The notes: generated by a model not told the origin, from the letters alone. DNA of 64,000 bases from Acinetobacter sp. ANC 4173 (GCF_004331255.1 NZ_SJOF01000005.1:116078-180077), one strand, 5' to 3'; positions 9,498 through 19,373 are shown, numbered from the stretch's first letter. Made by a program: numbers and translations.

Positions 9498-10582
9498 AAC
9501 CAGGCACCATTAAAGTAATACAAATATTCATTTTTTGCAAAAAAAGTCACTTTAAGAAAATAAAACAAGAAATACATCAATATCATTAGAAAAAAAATTC
9601 TCTTTGATTGCTTATAGATATAAACAAATGGAAAAATAATAAAAATTACAAAGTACAAATAAATTCGATTAGCCATACCTAAATGAAGTGACATTAAAAA
9701 AATAAAATGAGTTAAAGCCCAAATTACAACCATATAATTAAAAAAACTTTCCTCATTTTTTAAAATATTATTATTAAAAGTATTTTTTTTAAGGTAAAAA
9801 AACCAAAAAACAAATATAAATGGTAGACTTATAAATTTTAAAAACAAATCAAAGAAAGTTTTAGATTCATTAAAATCTGATTCTTGATAGTTCGCATATA
9901 TATAATCTTTACTTTGAAGAAAATCAAAAATAGTACTAGACCAATCGATATAATAGAAAAATATACTAGCAAAAAAAATTAAGAAAATTAATTTTTTAGA
10001 GATTTTTTTATAAATAAAACTTAAAAATAAAATAAAACATGCGGGCAATAGTACTGAAAAATGAAACATAGTACTAATAAAAATTAAAGATAAAGACTTC
10101 AGATACTTTCTTTCAAAGCATAAACAAGCAATTATTGGCAAAAACAAAAGAGCCACATATTGCCTTATGCCATTCATTTGATTGTGATAAATGCCGGTAA
10201 CTAAAAAAAATAAAACAAAATACAACCAACTAGGTATATTATATCTTTTTAAATAGAATATACCATAAAAAAATAAAAGAGTCTGTAAAAAACCAATTAA
10301 TACAAATTGTAATTGTGGGATATTAAAAAATTTAGAAGCCTCAACTATATAGTAATAAATAAATTCATTTTTATTTAGATAAAAATTATGCTCATTATTA
10401 TAAAAATAATCATAATATGTATAGTAATCTGTACCAACACCCTTTTGAAAAGCAATAGGTAAAAAATATATTAAAATAGCAGGTGACCATACTATTAATT
10501 GAATAAAGAAATTTTTACATTTTTTTTTCTCAACACTATATAGATATAAGAAACAAAAGAAAAATACTCCTAAATATATCAT
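9494..10582 (-). CDS. wzy: Wzy-like repeat-unit polymerase (EpsG-type membrane protein)
   Basis: 362 residues, almost entirely hydrophobic, with roughly ten predicted membrane segments and very A+T-rich codons. Visible features are a VGTDYYTYYDYF segment in an early loop, LYFVLFFLVTGIYHNQMNGIRQYVALL (EpsG/Wzy-like NxxRQ motif, about 120-145), and an HLGMANRIYLYFVIF segment near 305. It is the only multi-spanning protein in the block other than Wzx, so by elimination it is the polymerase that joins repeat units on the periplasmic face. The family is poorly conserved, so the call rests on topology, the RQ motif and context. Confidence 0.8.
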   Translation of the reverse strand: MIYLGVFFFCFLYLYSVEKKKCKNFFIQLIVWSPAILIYFLPIAFQKGVGTDYYTYYDYFYNNEHNFYLNKNEFIYYYIVEASKFFNIPQLQFVLIGFLQTLLFFYGIFYLKRYNIPSWLYFVLFFLVTGIYHNQMNGIRQYVALLFLPIIACLCFERKYLKSLSLIFISTMFHFSVLLPACFILFLSFIYKKISKKLIFLIFFASIFFYYIDWSSTIFDFLQSKDYIYANYQESDFNESKTFFDLFLKFISLPFIFVFWFFYLKKNTFNNNILKNEESFFNYMVVIWALTHFIFLMSLHLGMANRIYLYFVIFIIFPFVYIYKQSKRIFFLMILMYFLFYFLKVTFFAKNEYLYYFNGAWL

Positions 10583-11688
10583 TTTAAAACCTGTTGTAAT
10601 TGCTGTACAAAGTTTTCTAATTCAAAAATCGCTGCTCTCTCTTTACTCTTCAATTGATAATTAGCTAAGATATTTCGATTAAACATACAATCTATAATCC
10701 TTTCTGCAAGTTCTTTCTCATTATCTATATCGAATAAAATCCCATATTGACCATTTTTTAACAACTCACATGCACCAATAGTTTTAGAAGCAATTACAGG
10801 TTTATTTGCAACTAGTGCTTCAGCTATAGCTAAAGAAAAACTCTCACTAAATGATGTAGATATAAACATATCAGAATTATTTAAATATTCAGTTGGATTC
10901 ATCAAGAAACCTGTTAAGATGATTTCCGAGCACAAACCAAATTTTTCAATATCTCTTAATAAATTTTGTCTCTCACTACCCTCTCCAATTATATAACATT
11001 TAAAACTATAACCTTGTTCTTTTACAATTTTTAATGCACGAATTAGACAATTAAAATTCTTAATTGTCTCAAGTCTACCAATTGTACATAAGGTGAATAT
11101 ATTTGTCTTTTCTAATACTTTATAATGATTTTTTATAACAAAATTATATATTACTTGTTTATTTACATTATTTTCGTATATCAAATTAAAACTTTCTAGA
11201 GCGGAATTTGAAACTGTAATTATTTTATCCATTCTACCATAAATATCCCTTTCATCATTTTTATGAAACAATACTTGTGTCCAATGATTAGTAACAAAAT
11301 CATTATGCACCCAAGTTAAATTTAATCTACTTTTGTTCAGTAAAAAACTATGCAAAAAAACTGGAATACCCTCTACAAAAGAGATAGTACAATCATAATT
11401 TTCTTTTATAAGTTCTTTTACTCTGTTATCAAAAAATATCTTTATACCAGTATATTTATATACTTTTTTTAAAACCCACCACTTTAATTTACTATCATTT
11501 TTTTTAAAATTATAAACTTTAACTTTATCAGAAGGAATTTTTGATAAAAAAGGTCCATTTTCATCAAAAATCAATAAATCAATTTCATATTCTAAATAGT
11601 GCTCAGATCTCTCAAGAAGATCACTTAAGATTTTTTCCGCCCCACCTGCTCGCATTGAGTTTACAATAAACAAAACCTTTCTTTTCAT
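10579..11688 (-). CDS. Family 4 glycosyltransferase
   Basis: 369 residues of GT-B architecture. The N-terminal domain begins VLFIVNSMRAGGAEKILSDL, the sugar-nucleotide-independent glycine loop of GT4 enzymes. The C-terminal domain has TLCTIGRLETIKNF (about 200), YIIGEGSERQNL (about 228), LTGFLMNPTEYL and the donor-site motif SFSESFSLAIAEALVANKPVIAS (about 280, EX7E). It is expected to act at the inner-membrane cytoplasmic face on the growing lipid-linked oligosaccharide. Its start overlaps the family 2 transferase stop, and its stop overlaps the wzy start, each by 4 bases. Confidence 0.92.
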   Translation of the reverse strand: MKRKVLFIVNSMRAGGAEKILSDLLERSEHYLEYEIDLLIFDENGPFLSKIPSDKVKVYNFKKNDSKLKWWVLKKVYKYTGIKIFFDNRVKELIKENYDCTISFVEGIPVFLHSFLLNKSRLNLTWVHNDFVTNHWTQVLFHKNDERDIYGRMDKIITVSNSALESFNLIYENNVNKQVIYNFVIKNHYKVLEKTNIFTLCTIGRLETIKNFNCLIRALKIVKEQGYSFKCYIIGEGSERQNLLRDIEKFGLCSEIILTGFLMNPTEYLNNSDMFISTSFSESFSLAIAEALVANKPVIASKTIGACELLKNGQYGILFDIDNEKELAERIIDCMFNRNILANYQLKSKERAAIFELENFVQQLQQVLK

Positions 11689-12593
11689 TTAGAACAATAC
11701 ACTCTCATTAATAAATCATTCATAGCAACTAAATACAAGATTTTTTCTCGAAATGAAAAATCCCCATCAAATAAAGACAAAGAAAAATCTTCTATATATT
11801 TCTTTAACTCACTTTCGTAATTCCCAAAAGTTTTAAATCGATATAATCTTAATCTAGAGGCTTTCAATATAAGAAATTTTCCATAAGCTTTAAAATAAGG
11901 CTTTTTCTCTATGGATAAAATATAAGGTAAAAATTTATTATTAAAAAAATCATTTGTTTTTTGATTTGTGAATGAGTTTTCATGTTGTATGTAGTAATAC
12001 AAATGTGCATTTAGATAAGAAATTTTATTTGATAACCAAATTGAATCTAGCAAAAACTCCTCATCTTCGCAATATTTCAAATTTTCGCTAAAAAACAAAT
12101 TATTTTTCTGAATAAAGGATTTCCTAAATACTTTATTCCAAACAAACCCCCTAACATCTCCTTTCATGATATTTACAATTATTTCATCTTTAACTATTTC
12201 TCCTGAATTACTTACAAGCATTTCTTCATTATTATTTTTAATATAGTAATTAAAAAAAACTATATCCGAGTTATTTTTTTCTAAATGCTCATAAATTTCA
12301 TTTATAGCTGATTTAGAAATAAAATCATCAGCATCCATGAATAATATATAATCACCTTTGGCATTATTTATACCTAAATTTCTTGCAGCACTTACCCCCT
12401 TATTTTCCTGTTTAATTACTCTAAATTTTTTTTCTGATGTATAAGTAGCACATACTTCATATGTATTATCTATACTACCATCATCTATGATTAAAACCTC
12501 AAAATTAGATTTAGTTTGCCCTAGCAATGAATCTAAGGTTGCACATATAGTTTTAGAAGCATTATAAGCTGGTATAATAACAGATATGAGCAT
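11685..12593 (-). CDS. Family 2 glycosyltransferase
   Basis: 302 residues. SVIIPAYNASKTICATLDSL at the N-terminus, DDGSIDNT near 38, ENKGVSAARNLGI near 64 and the metal site LFMDADDF near 88 are textbook GT2-A. SENLKYCEDEEFLLDSIWLS near 165 contains the probable catalytic acidic pair (ED). It follows wzx with a 1-base gap and precedes the GT4 gene with a 4-base overlap, so it is translationally tied to the export genes. The sugar added is unknown. Confidence 0.92.
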   Translation of the reverse strand: MLISVIIPAYNASKTICATLDSLLGQTKSNFEVLIIDDGSIDNTYEVCATYTSEKKFRVIKQENKGVSAARNLGINNAKGDYILFMDADDFISKSAINEIYEHLEKNNSDIVFFNYYIKNNNEEMLVSNSGEIVKDEIIVNIMKGDVRGFVWNKVFRKSFIQKNNLFFSENLKYCEDEEFLLDSIWLSNKISYLNAHLYYYIQHENSFTNQKTNDFFNNKFLPYILSIEKKPYFKAYGKFLILKASRLRLYRFKTFGNYESELKKYIEDFSLSLFDGDFSFREKILYLVAMNDLLMRVYCSK

Positions 12594-12594
12594 T

Positions 12595-13857
12595 TTAAAC
12601 TTTATCTCCGATAAAGAACTGTATTTTAAAAATAAGCCCTTTTTTATAAAAATAATTAAAGAAAGTTAATGATAAAAATTCCACAATAAGCATACTCCAA
12701 GCAGCACCGATCAACCCCTTATAATAAATAAGGCTAAATGACAATGGAATAGAAAAAAAAGTTACTAATACAGTTTTTTTTGACAGAAAACTATAACCAC
12801 CATCTTTAATCATAAATCTTGCAACTATTATTCCTAGAGATGACAGCATTGAAGAAAAAATTATAATTAAAACAGAATCAAATGATTGTAAATATTCAGC
12901 CCCATAAAGCTTATCAATTATATTTTTACCAAAAAAATATATTAGCACAAAATAAAATAAAGAAATTAAAATTATAAAAACATTCAAATAACCCATCATT
13001 TTATATATTTTATACTTATTGTTTTCTTTATAAATTTTAGTCATATATGAAGTTATAATTGATTGATTAACAAAAGTCCATGTAACACCCAAAGTTATTG
13101 CAACCGAATACAATCCTAATTCATATGTAGATATCATTTTTCCTAATAAAAGATTATTTATCTGAGTATACAATCCAACTGAAATAGATGAAACAACCAA
13201 TACACTGCCTACTTTTAGATAATAACTATTATATTTTTTCTCATTTAACAATTTATCTTTTACAACTTTTTCTTTTCGATTAAGCCATATTTTTTTAAGA
13301 ACAAAAGGTATAATTCCTATTAAAGCCAGAGGCAAACAAAAAAAGTAAGGACTTAACTCATTTTCAACAACTAAATATCTAGCAATCAAAACCACAACTA
13401 GCATTAATATATTTGAATATACATTTAACTGAGATTTTAAAATAGCATTATTATAAACAATAAATATATCTTGTATAATAAAAAAAGTTGATATAGCTAC
13501 CGCCACTCCAAAACAAAATGTCAAAAAATCACTAAAAATATATAACCACATTAATATTGGAAAAGTTATTAATATACACAGTATTTTCCTTATTTTTTGT
13601 GTAGCAAATAAATAATTTAATCCAGAAATTTTGTTTTGGCTGACTCTTTTAAAAAGTACTTCCTGATTTCCAAACCAAATAATAGTTTGTGCTAGAGTAA
13701 AAATAGATATAACTAAAGCAATTTTCCCGTAATCAGATGGCCCTAAGTATTTTGCTACATAAGCATTTACAAGTATTAATCCAAATAATGAAATAACTTT
13801 TTCAAACATCATCCAAAATGAATTTGAAAAAATTTTTCTATCAACTAAACCTAACAT
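12595..13857 (-). CDS. wzx: Wzx flippase (polysaccharide transporter family)
   Basis: Moves the undecaprenyl-linked repeat unit across the inner membrane. 420 residues with about 12 hydrophobic segments. The N-terminus (FSNSFWMMFEKVISLFGLILV) and AKYLGPSDYGKIAL near 35 are the typical O-antigen flippase opening, and LLLGKMISTYELGLYSVA lies near 235. It is the first gene after gna in the A+T-rich block. Its ATG follows, after a single base, a stop codon ending a duplicated copy of the gna 3' end, so its original upstream neighbour was a slightly different gna allele. Confidence 0.9.
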   Translation of the reverse strand: MLGLVDRKIFSNSFWMMFEKVISLFGLILVNAYVAKYLGPSDYGKIALVISIFTLAQTIIWFGNQEVLFKRVSQNKISGLNYLFATQKIRKILCILITFPILMWLYIFSDFLTFCFGVAVAISTFFIIQDIFIVYNNAILKSQLNVYSNILMLVVVLIARYLVVENELSPYFFCLPLALIGIIPFVLKKIWLNRKEKVVKDKLLNEKKYNSYYLKVGSVLVVSSISVGLYTQINNLLLGKMISTYELGLYSVAITLGVTWTFVNQSIITSYMTKIYKENNKYKIYKMMGYLNVFIILISLFYFVLIYFFGKNIIDKLYGAEYLQSFDSVLIIIFSSMLSSLGIIVARFMIKDGGYSFLSKKTVLVTFFSIPLSFSLIYYKGLIGAAWSMLIVEFLSLTFFNYFYKKGLIFKIQFFIGDKV

Positions 13858-13858
13858 A

Positions 13859-13938
13859 TTATAATCTTATACTCGAATAATTTTTATCTAACACATATTA
13901 TAATCTTATACTCGAATAAGCTTTATCTAACACATATT
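13859..13938. repeat. 39-bp tandem direct repeat carrying the gna 3' end twice
   Basis: Two 39-base units (13861-13899 and 13900-13938) differ at only two positions. On the minus strand the right unit is the real end of gna, coding [12 protein letters not shown] then stop. The left unit reads YVLDKNYSSIRL then TAA (13859-13861), followed one base later by the wzx ATG. The left unit is therefore a leftover C-terminus of another gna allele. Confidence 0.9.
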
Positions 13939-15175
13939 TCAAATCATAGAGTACGTGTTTTTCTTTGCCTAATGCATGGAACTCTTGTGCACTCATAGAT
14001 TTAAACTGGTTATGTGCTACGGCAATGACGATCGCATCATACAAGCCTTGCTGTAGTTCTTTAATTGGCGCTAAGCCATATTCGTGTTGTACTTCTGTAT
14101 CATCCACCCACGGATCATAGATATCTAAATCTAGATCATACTCTTTCAGAGCTTTAATAAAATCGACAATTTTTGTATTACGAATATCTGGGCAGTTTTC
14201 CTTAAAGCTTAAGCCCATCACCAATATTTTTGAGCCCACAACCTGAATGCGTTTCTTCACCATTTCTTTAATGAGTTGTGTCGCTACATATTCACCCATT
14301 CGATCATTTAGTCGACGTGCGGCTAAAATAATTTCGGGATGTAATCCAATCGATTGTGCTTTATGGGTTAAATAATATGGATCTACGCCTATACAATGCC
14401 CCCCCACCAAACCTGGGCGGAATGGTAAAAAGTTCCATTTAGTGCCCGCAGCTTTGAGCACATCTTCAGTGTCAATTCCTAATTTATCAAAAATGAGCGC
14501 CAACTCATTAATTAACGCAATATTGACATCACGTTGGGTATTTTCAATCACCTTGGCTGCTTCAGCCACTTTAATACTTGGGGCTTTATGTGTACCTGCC
14601 TCAACAATTAAATTATAAACTTGATCGACATAGTCAGCAGTTTCAGGTGTAGAGCCTGAGGTGATTTTTAAAATATTGGTTACACGGTGCTGTTTGTCAC
14701 CAGGATTAATACGCTCTGGACTATAACCTGCAAAGAAATCCTGATTAAATTGGAATCCAGAAACTCTTTCCAATACAGGAATACAAACCTCTTCTGTTGC
14801 ACCAGGATAAACCGTTGATTCGTAGACAACGATATCGCCTTTTTTTAATACTTTTCCAATACTTTCAGACGCTTTAATTAATGGCGTCAAATCAGGTTGC
14901 TTAAAATCATCAATTGGCGTTGGAACCGTCACAATAAAAAAATTGCAGTCTTGTAAATCCCATAATTCTGAAGAATAGCTTAATTGCGTTGCAGCTAACA
15001 GTTCATCAGGAGTGACTTCTAACGTATGGTCTTGCAGACTTTTTAATTCATCAATTCGTTTTTGATGAATATCGAACCCCACAACAGGGACTTTTTTCCC
15101 AAACTCCACAGCTAAGGGTAAACCAACATAGCCTAATCCGATGATGGCAATTTTTAGATCAGCAAGTTGAAGCAT
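13898..15175 (-). CDS. gna: UDP-N-acetylhexosamine 6-dehydrogenase (Gna, WbpA/TviB-type)
   Basis: Makes an N-acetylhexosaminuronic acid donor for the capsule by NAD-dependent oxidation of UDP-GlcNAc or UDP-GalNAc. 425 residues: [20 protein letters not shown] at the N-terminus, TVPTPID near 85, [12 protein letters not shown] near 118, SPERINPGD near 150, the catalytic [18 protein letters not shown] near 257 and [15 protein letters not shown] near 320. The HCIGVDPYY form is characteristic of UDP-HexNAc rather than UDP-Glc dehydrogenases. It is the first gene of the minus-strand K block and diverges from wza. Base composition is ordinary here, unlike the A+T-rich genes after it. Confidence 0.93.
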   Translation of the reverse strand: MLQLADLKIAIIGLGYVGLPLAVEFGKKVPVVGFDIHQKRIDELKSLQDHTLEVTPDELLAATQLSYSSELWDLQDCNFFIVTVPTPIDDFKQPDLTPLIKASESIGKVLKKGDIVVYESTVYPGATEEVCIPVLERVSGFQFNQDFFAGYSPERINPGDKQHRVTNILKITSGSTPETADYVDQVYNLIVEAGTHKAPSIKVAEAAKVIENTQRDVNIALINELALIFDKLGIDTEDVLKAAGTKWNFLPFRPGLVGGHCIGVDPYYLTHKAQSIGLHPEIILAARRLNDRMGEYVATQLIKEMVKKRIQVVGSKILVMGLSFKENCPDIRNTKIVDFIKALKEYDLDLDIYDPWVDDTEVQHEYGLAPIKELQQGLYDAIVIAVAHNQFKSMSAQEFHALGKEKHVLYDLKYVLDKAYSSIRL

Positions 15176-15515
15176 AGTATAGCCTTGTGCTAATTAGGAT
15201 AAGAAATCAGTAAATCATGCGCAATATAGCAGAAATTCATTTTTCTTTAATGACTAAATTATGTTGTTCAACTCAATATGAATCTGAACAGTTTCGATCA
15301 TTCTGCATAGAATCTATAACATCGTTTCTCTGACAAATGATCATAAGCGTGTAAGCGCACTTCTTTAGTGCGGACAAATTTAGAGACTTAGGTATTTTTT
15401 TAAAACCATTTACATCATAGGCATGCGAGTTACTTATTACATAAAAAATTATTTGGCTATGTTATACAAACATTACGATTCACTAACATCCTAGGCTATA
15501 TTAAAAACGCTAATT

Positions 15516-15523
15516 GGTATAAT
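15516..15523 (+). promoter_or_regulatory. Probable extended -10 promoter of wza
   Basis: TGGTATAAT (extended -10, TGn-TATAAT) lies about 85 bases before the wza GTG. There is no good -35 hexamer at the usual distance, which an extended -10 tolerates. The predicted start near 15530 gives a leader of about 80 bases. Confidence 0.5.
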
Positions 15524-15546
15524 ATTTGCCAGTTTTATATAAATTA

Positions 15547-15563
15547 TTCGGGTTCCCGAACCC
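15547..15563 (+). repeat. Overlapping palindromes in the wza leader
   Basis: TTCGGGTTCCCGAACCC contains two mutually exclusive 6-bp inverted repeats (TTCGGG/CCCGAA and GGGTTC/GAACCC) between the proposed promoter and the wza start. It could be a regulator site or a leader hairpin. Confidence 0.45.
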
Positions 15564-15608
15564 CAAATTCAACATTCAAATTACTTAATAAATAGGGTTT
15601 ATTTTCGA

Positions 15609-16712
15609 GTGAGTTACTACCGCTATAGCGTATTGCTAGCACTAGGTTTAGGCGTAACTGGTTGTGCTTTAGCGCCTGGCCTACAAACATATGATTTACC
15701 TGAACAAGGAATCTATCAAACCGAACTTGGAAGCTCTGTAAATATTATCCAGTTAAACCAAAACACTTTGCGTCATTTACAGCAAAACCAAAATACTGAC
15801 ATACAAGATATTTCAAGTTTATTTCGTCATTCTCAACTGAACTACAAACTGAGTCCTGGTGACATTCTGTCTATCTATTTATGGGCTTATCCTGAAATTA
15901 CACCACCTGTAAGTAATGCTAACAATGATCAATCGATTCAAGCCAACGGCTTCCAAATCGATCAAGCAGGATATATTCAATTCCCAATTATTGGACGCTA
16001 CAAAGCAGCTGGGAAGTCACTTGCCCAAGTCAATCAGGAACTGCGCAGCCAACTTTATCGCTATTTAAAAACCCCTGACGTAATTGCACGTGTCCTGTCT
16101 TATCAAGGGCAGCGTTATTCTGTACAAGGGAACGTGATGAAAGGCGGACAATTCTTCCTGAGTGATCAACCTGTGAGTGTCTATACCGCACTTGGGCTAG
16201 CCGGTGGCATTAACACACAATTCGGTGATAACACCTCCATCACTTTGGTTCGTCAGGGTCGCACCTTTCAATTAAATAGTATTGATTTAGAGAAAGCAGG
16301 TTATTCACTGCACAATCTTTTAATTCAACCCAATGATACGCTTTATGTAAATTCAAAAGAAAATCAGAAAGTTTACGTGATGGGTGAATCGGGTAAAAAT
16401 CAATCCTTATTGATGCGTGATCAAGGCATGACCTTAAGCGATGTCTTAGGTGAAAGCCTCGGATTAAATCCAAATACTGCCAGTGCCAGTCGGATTTATG
16501 TGTTACGTAGCGATCCGCAAACGCAACAAACTGAACTTTACCATATGAATTTACTCAGTTTGGGTGATTTCGGCTTAGCCAATCAGTTTAAAATGCACCG
16601 TAACGACATTGTTTATGTAGATTCTACTGGTCTAGCCCGTTGGCAACGTATTGTGACCCAAATTCTACCTTTCTCAAATGCTTTATATAATATCGACCGT
16701 TTGGGACAATAA
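15609..16712 (+). CDS. wza: Outer-membrane polysaccharide export lipoprotein Wza
   Basis: Forms the outer-membrane channel through which capsule leaves the cell. 367 residues from a GTG start. The first 19 residues are a lipoprotein signal ending LGVTGC, so the mature protein starts at Cys19. YKLSPGDILSIYLWAYPEI (about 80) opens the Poly_export domain, followed by SLBB-type segments (VYVMGESGKN near 255) and an aromatic/basic C-terminal helix, as in E. coli Wza. The stop overlaps the wzb ATG (TAATG). It diverges from gna across 433 bases. Confidence 0.93.
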   Translation: MSYYRYSVLLALGLGVTGCALAPGLQTYDLPEQGIYQTELGSSVNIIQLNQNTLRHLQQNQNTDIQDISSLFRHSQLNYKLSPGDILSIYLWAYPEITPPVSNANNDQSIQANGFQIDQAGYIQFPIIGRYKAAGKSLAQVNQELRSQLYRYLKTPDVIARVLSYQGQRYSVQGNVMKGGQFFLSDQPVSVYTALGLAGGINTQFGDNTSITLVRQGRTFQLNSIDLEKAGYSLHNLLIQPNDTLYVNSKENQKVYVMGESGKNQSLLMRDQGMTLSDVLGESLGLNPNTASASRIYVLRSDPQTQQTELYHMNLLSLGDFGLANQFKMHRNDIVYVDSTGLARWQRIVTQILPFSNALYNIDRLGQ

Positions 16713-17140
16713 TGCATATTCAAAATATTCTCGTGGTCTGTATTGGAAATATTTGTCGTAGCCCGATGGCTGAATACTTTTTAAAGCAGGAATTTCCTCA
16801 ACTTCATGTTGAATCAGCTGGAATCTCAGGTTTGGTTGGTCATAATGCTGATGATAAAGCCATTTTATGTATGCAAAGGCATGGCATTGATATGCAGACA
16901 CATATCGCAAAAAAATTAAATGCCGACCTAATAAAAAAATCCGACTTAATTTTAGTCATGAGTCAAAATCAGCAAAAACATATTGAGCAGACATGGCCTT
17001 TTTCCAAAGGAAAAACCTTCCGATTAGGTCACTGGCAAGGTAAGAATGTCCCTGACCCTTACCAACATGAACAAGCCGTTTTTGATGATACCTGTCAGCT
17101 TATACAAAACTGTATAAATGACTGGAAGAAATATATTTAA
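16712..17140 (+). CDS. wzb: Low-molecular-weight protein tyrosine phosphatase Wzb
   Basis: Cytoplasmic phosphatase that removes phosphate from the tyrosine tail of Wzc, allowing the cycling needed for high-molecular-weight capsule. 142 residues. The P-loop VCIGNICRSP (Cys10, CX5R) is at the N-terminus and the general-acid loop VPDPY is near residue 113, as the family requires. It sits between wza (1-base overlap) and wzc (18-base gap). Confidence 0.95.
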   Translation: MHIQNILVVCIGNICRSPMAEYFLKQEFPQLHVESAGISGLVGHNADDKAILCMQRHGIDMQTHIAKKLNADLIKKSDLILVMSQNQQKHIEQTWPFSKGKTFRLGHWQGKNVPDPYQHEQAVFDDTCQLIQNCINDWKKYI

Positions 17141-17158
17141 CCCATTGATAGCAAAATT

Positions 17159-19348
17159 ATGAGCCAAAATACCAATACAGAAGACACAATTGATTTAAAA
17201 GAGCTGTTCTTTTCGTTAATTGCTCAATGGAAACTGATTGCATTATGTACCATCTTAAGTTTGGTGTGTGCGTTACTTTATTTAAGAACAACTCAAGATA
17301 TCTATGCAGTTGATGCCCTCATACAGGTTGAAGATAGCAAAGGTGTAGGTACCGCAGCTTTATTGGGTGACTTATCGTCAATGGTCGACCAGAAGTCCCC
17401 TGCCCAAGCTGAAATTGAAATTCTGAGATCGCGTTTGGTTTTAGGGCAAGTTATTCAACAACTGCATTTAGATTTTAGTATTTCATCAACAGACGGTACA
17501 ACCTTTCATCGTTTACTGAATCAAGACAGCTTTCAAACCGAGTATCTGCCACAGGCTGTCACTTTTCACAATAATGAACAGTCATTTCAAGTTCGAAAGT
17601 TTGATGTTCCCGCTGAATACCTAGATAAACCACTGCTTTTAAAGTTTGAAGATAAGCAATTTACCCTGACTGATCAAAAGACGAATGAAGTGGTTTTTAA
17701 AGGGACATTAAACCAGCTCAACCAAAGTCGCTCTTCAGTTGGTACTTGGAATATTGACATTTTTAGCCGTGATTCATTAAGTTCAAGTTACAATGTTCGC
17801 AAGATGTCTGTACCTGCAGCAGTAGGTAGTATTCTTCAAAACTACTCGGTCGCAGAAAAAGGCAAACTTACTGGCGTACTTGGACTTAATTATCAAGGTA
17901 CAGATAAAGAGCACATTACCAAAGTTCTTAATTCTATTTTGGTTGCTTATAGCAAACAAAACATTGAACGTCGTTCTGCTGAAACAGCACAAACTTTAAA
18001 GTTTCTCGATGAACAATTACCAGAGTTAAAACAGCAACTTGATGTGGCTGAACGTGAGTTCAACAAATTCCGTGAACAGTACAACACCGTTGATGTCACG
18101 AAAGAGTCTGAACTTTATCTCACTCAAAGCATTAGCCTTGAAACTCAAAAAATTGAACTGGAACAGAAACAAGCTGAACTTTCAGAAAAATACACTGCTG
18201 AACACCCAGCCATGCAACAAATGGGTGCTCAACTGGCAACAATTAACAGTAAAATTAAAGAGCTGAATGCAACACTGAAACAATTACCCGATCTACAACG
18301 TCGTTATTTACAGTTATATCGTGAAGTTGAAGTTAAACAACAGCTCTACACTACACTGTTAAACTCTTATCAACAGTTACGTATTGCCAAAGCGGGTGAA
18401 ATTGGTAATGTCCGTATTGTCGATACGGCTGTATTGCCAATTCAACCAATTAAGCCTAAAAAATTGTTGGTCCTGTTGTTATCGATTTTTGTCGGTGGGT
18501 TTATAGGTGTATTAGTCGCATTAATACGAAATATGCTGCGTACAGGGATTAAAGATTCTGGTCAAATTGAAACTGAACTGGATCTTCCTGTCTATGCGGC
18601 TGTGCCACACTCACCTGTGCAAGCAAGTCTTATTAATATTAAGAAGAAGAAAAAAAATATCCCTATTCTTGCTGTCAAAAATAGTGATGATATTGTGATT
18701 GAAAGCTTACGTAGTATGCGTACTGCAATTCATTTCGCCCTCAATAATGCGCGTAATAACATTATTATGATTTCAGGTCCCGCACCAGAACTCGGTAAAT
18801 CCTTTGTTTCAACCAACCTTGCGGTTATTTTGGCACAAAACAATAAACGTGTATTGTTGATTGATGCGGACTTACGTAACGGCTATTTACATAAGTATTT
18901 CCATCAAGATAACCAAGCAGGACTTGCTGAATACCTCAATGGTCAACATCCACTCGAAAAAATTCTCAAAACGACAGAAGTTGAAAATTTATCGGTGATT
19001 ACTCGCGGTAAGAGTCCCGCAAATCCATCTGAGTTACTCAGTACTGAGCGCTTTAAAAACTTATTGGAGCAATTATCTACTCAATTTGACCATATCATTG
19101 TCGATACGCCACCTATTTTGGCAGTTACCGATGGTATTATCATTTCCCAATACGCAGCCGTTAACCTTGTCATTGCACGTTATGGCAAGACACAAATTAA
19201 AGAGCTTGAGTTGGTGGCTAATCGTTTTGAACAAGCGGGCGTTAAAGTGACAGGGATTATCTTAAACGATATTCAACGTACGGCAGGTACAAGTTATGGT
19301 TATGGCTATAACTACGCCTATGCCTATAAAAATGCGAAAGATGATTAA
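17159..19348 (+). CDS. wzc: Wzc tyrosine autokinase / polysaccharide co-polymerase
   Basis: Inner-membrane protein controlling chain length and export together with Wza. 729 residues: Wzz domain with a first membrane segment at about 30-50, a long periplasmic part with coiled coil at about 270-390, a proline-rich second membrane segment near 430-450 (PIKPKKLLVLL), then a cytoplasmic BY-kinase. Kinase motifs are Walker A SGPAPELGKSFVSTNLA (about 540), A' LLIDADLRNGYLHKYF (about 570) and B IIVDTPPIL (about 645). The C-terminus is a tyrosine cluster (YGYGYNYAYAYK). A diverged paralogue ends at position 223. Confidence 0.95.
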   Translation: MSQNTNTEDTIDLKELFFSLIAQWKLIALCTILSLVCALLYLRTTQDIYAVDALIQVEDSKGVGTAALLGDLSSMVDQKSPAQAEIEILRSRLVLGQVIQQLHLDFSISSTDGTTFHRLLNQDSFQTEYLPQAVTFHNNEQSFQVRKFDVPAEYLDKPLLLKFEDKQFTLTDQKTNEVVFKGTLNQLNQSRSSVGTWNIDIFSRDSLSSSYNVRKMSVPAAVGSILQNYSVAEKGKLTGVLGLNYQGTDKEHITKVLNSILVAYSKQNIERRSAETAQTLKFLDEQLPELKQQLDVAEREFNKFREQYNTVDVTKESELYLTQSISLETQKIELEQKQAELSEKYTAEHPAMQQMGAQLATINSKIKELNATLKQLPDLQRRYLQLYREVEVKQQLYTTLLNSYQQLRIAKAGEIGNVRIVDTAVLPIQPIKPKKLLVLLLSIFVGGFIGVLVALIRNMLRTGIKDSGQIETELDLPVYAAVPHSPVQASLINIKKKKKNIPILAVKNSDDIVIESLRSMRTAIHFALNNARNNIIMISGPAPELGKSFVSTNLAVILAQNNKRVLLIDADLRNGYLHKYFHQDNQAGLAEYLNGQHPLEKILKTTEVENLSVITRGKSPANPSELLSTERFKNLLEQLSTQFDHIIVDTPPILAVTDGIIISQYAAVNLVIARYGKTQIKELELVANRFEQAGVKVTGIILNDIQRTAGTSYGYGYNYAYAYKNAKDD

Positions 19349-19373
19349 TCATTTAGCACTTATTTTTCATCTC

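Larger units (their letters stand above)
15176..15608. promoter_or_regulatory. Divergent control region between gna and wza
   Basis: 433 bases without a gene, expected to carry promoters for both capsule arms. It holds a small hairpin near 15354-15371 (CGCAC / GTGCG) and the wza promoter and leader hairpin listed separately. I could not place the gna promoter. I see no JUMPstart/ops element. Confidence 0.6.

Noticed and set aside
15176..15608. JUMPstart/ops element (RfaH type) before wza or gna
   Set aside because: Searched both strands for GGCGGTAGCGT-like sequence; none found.
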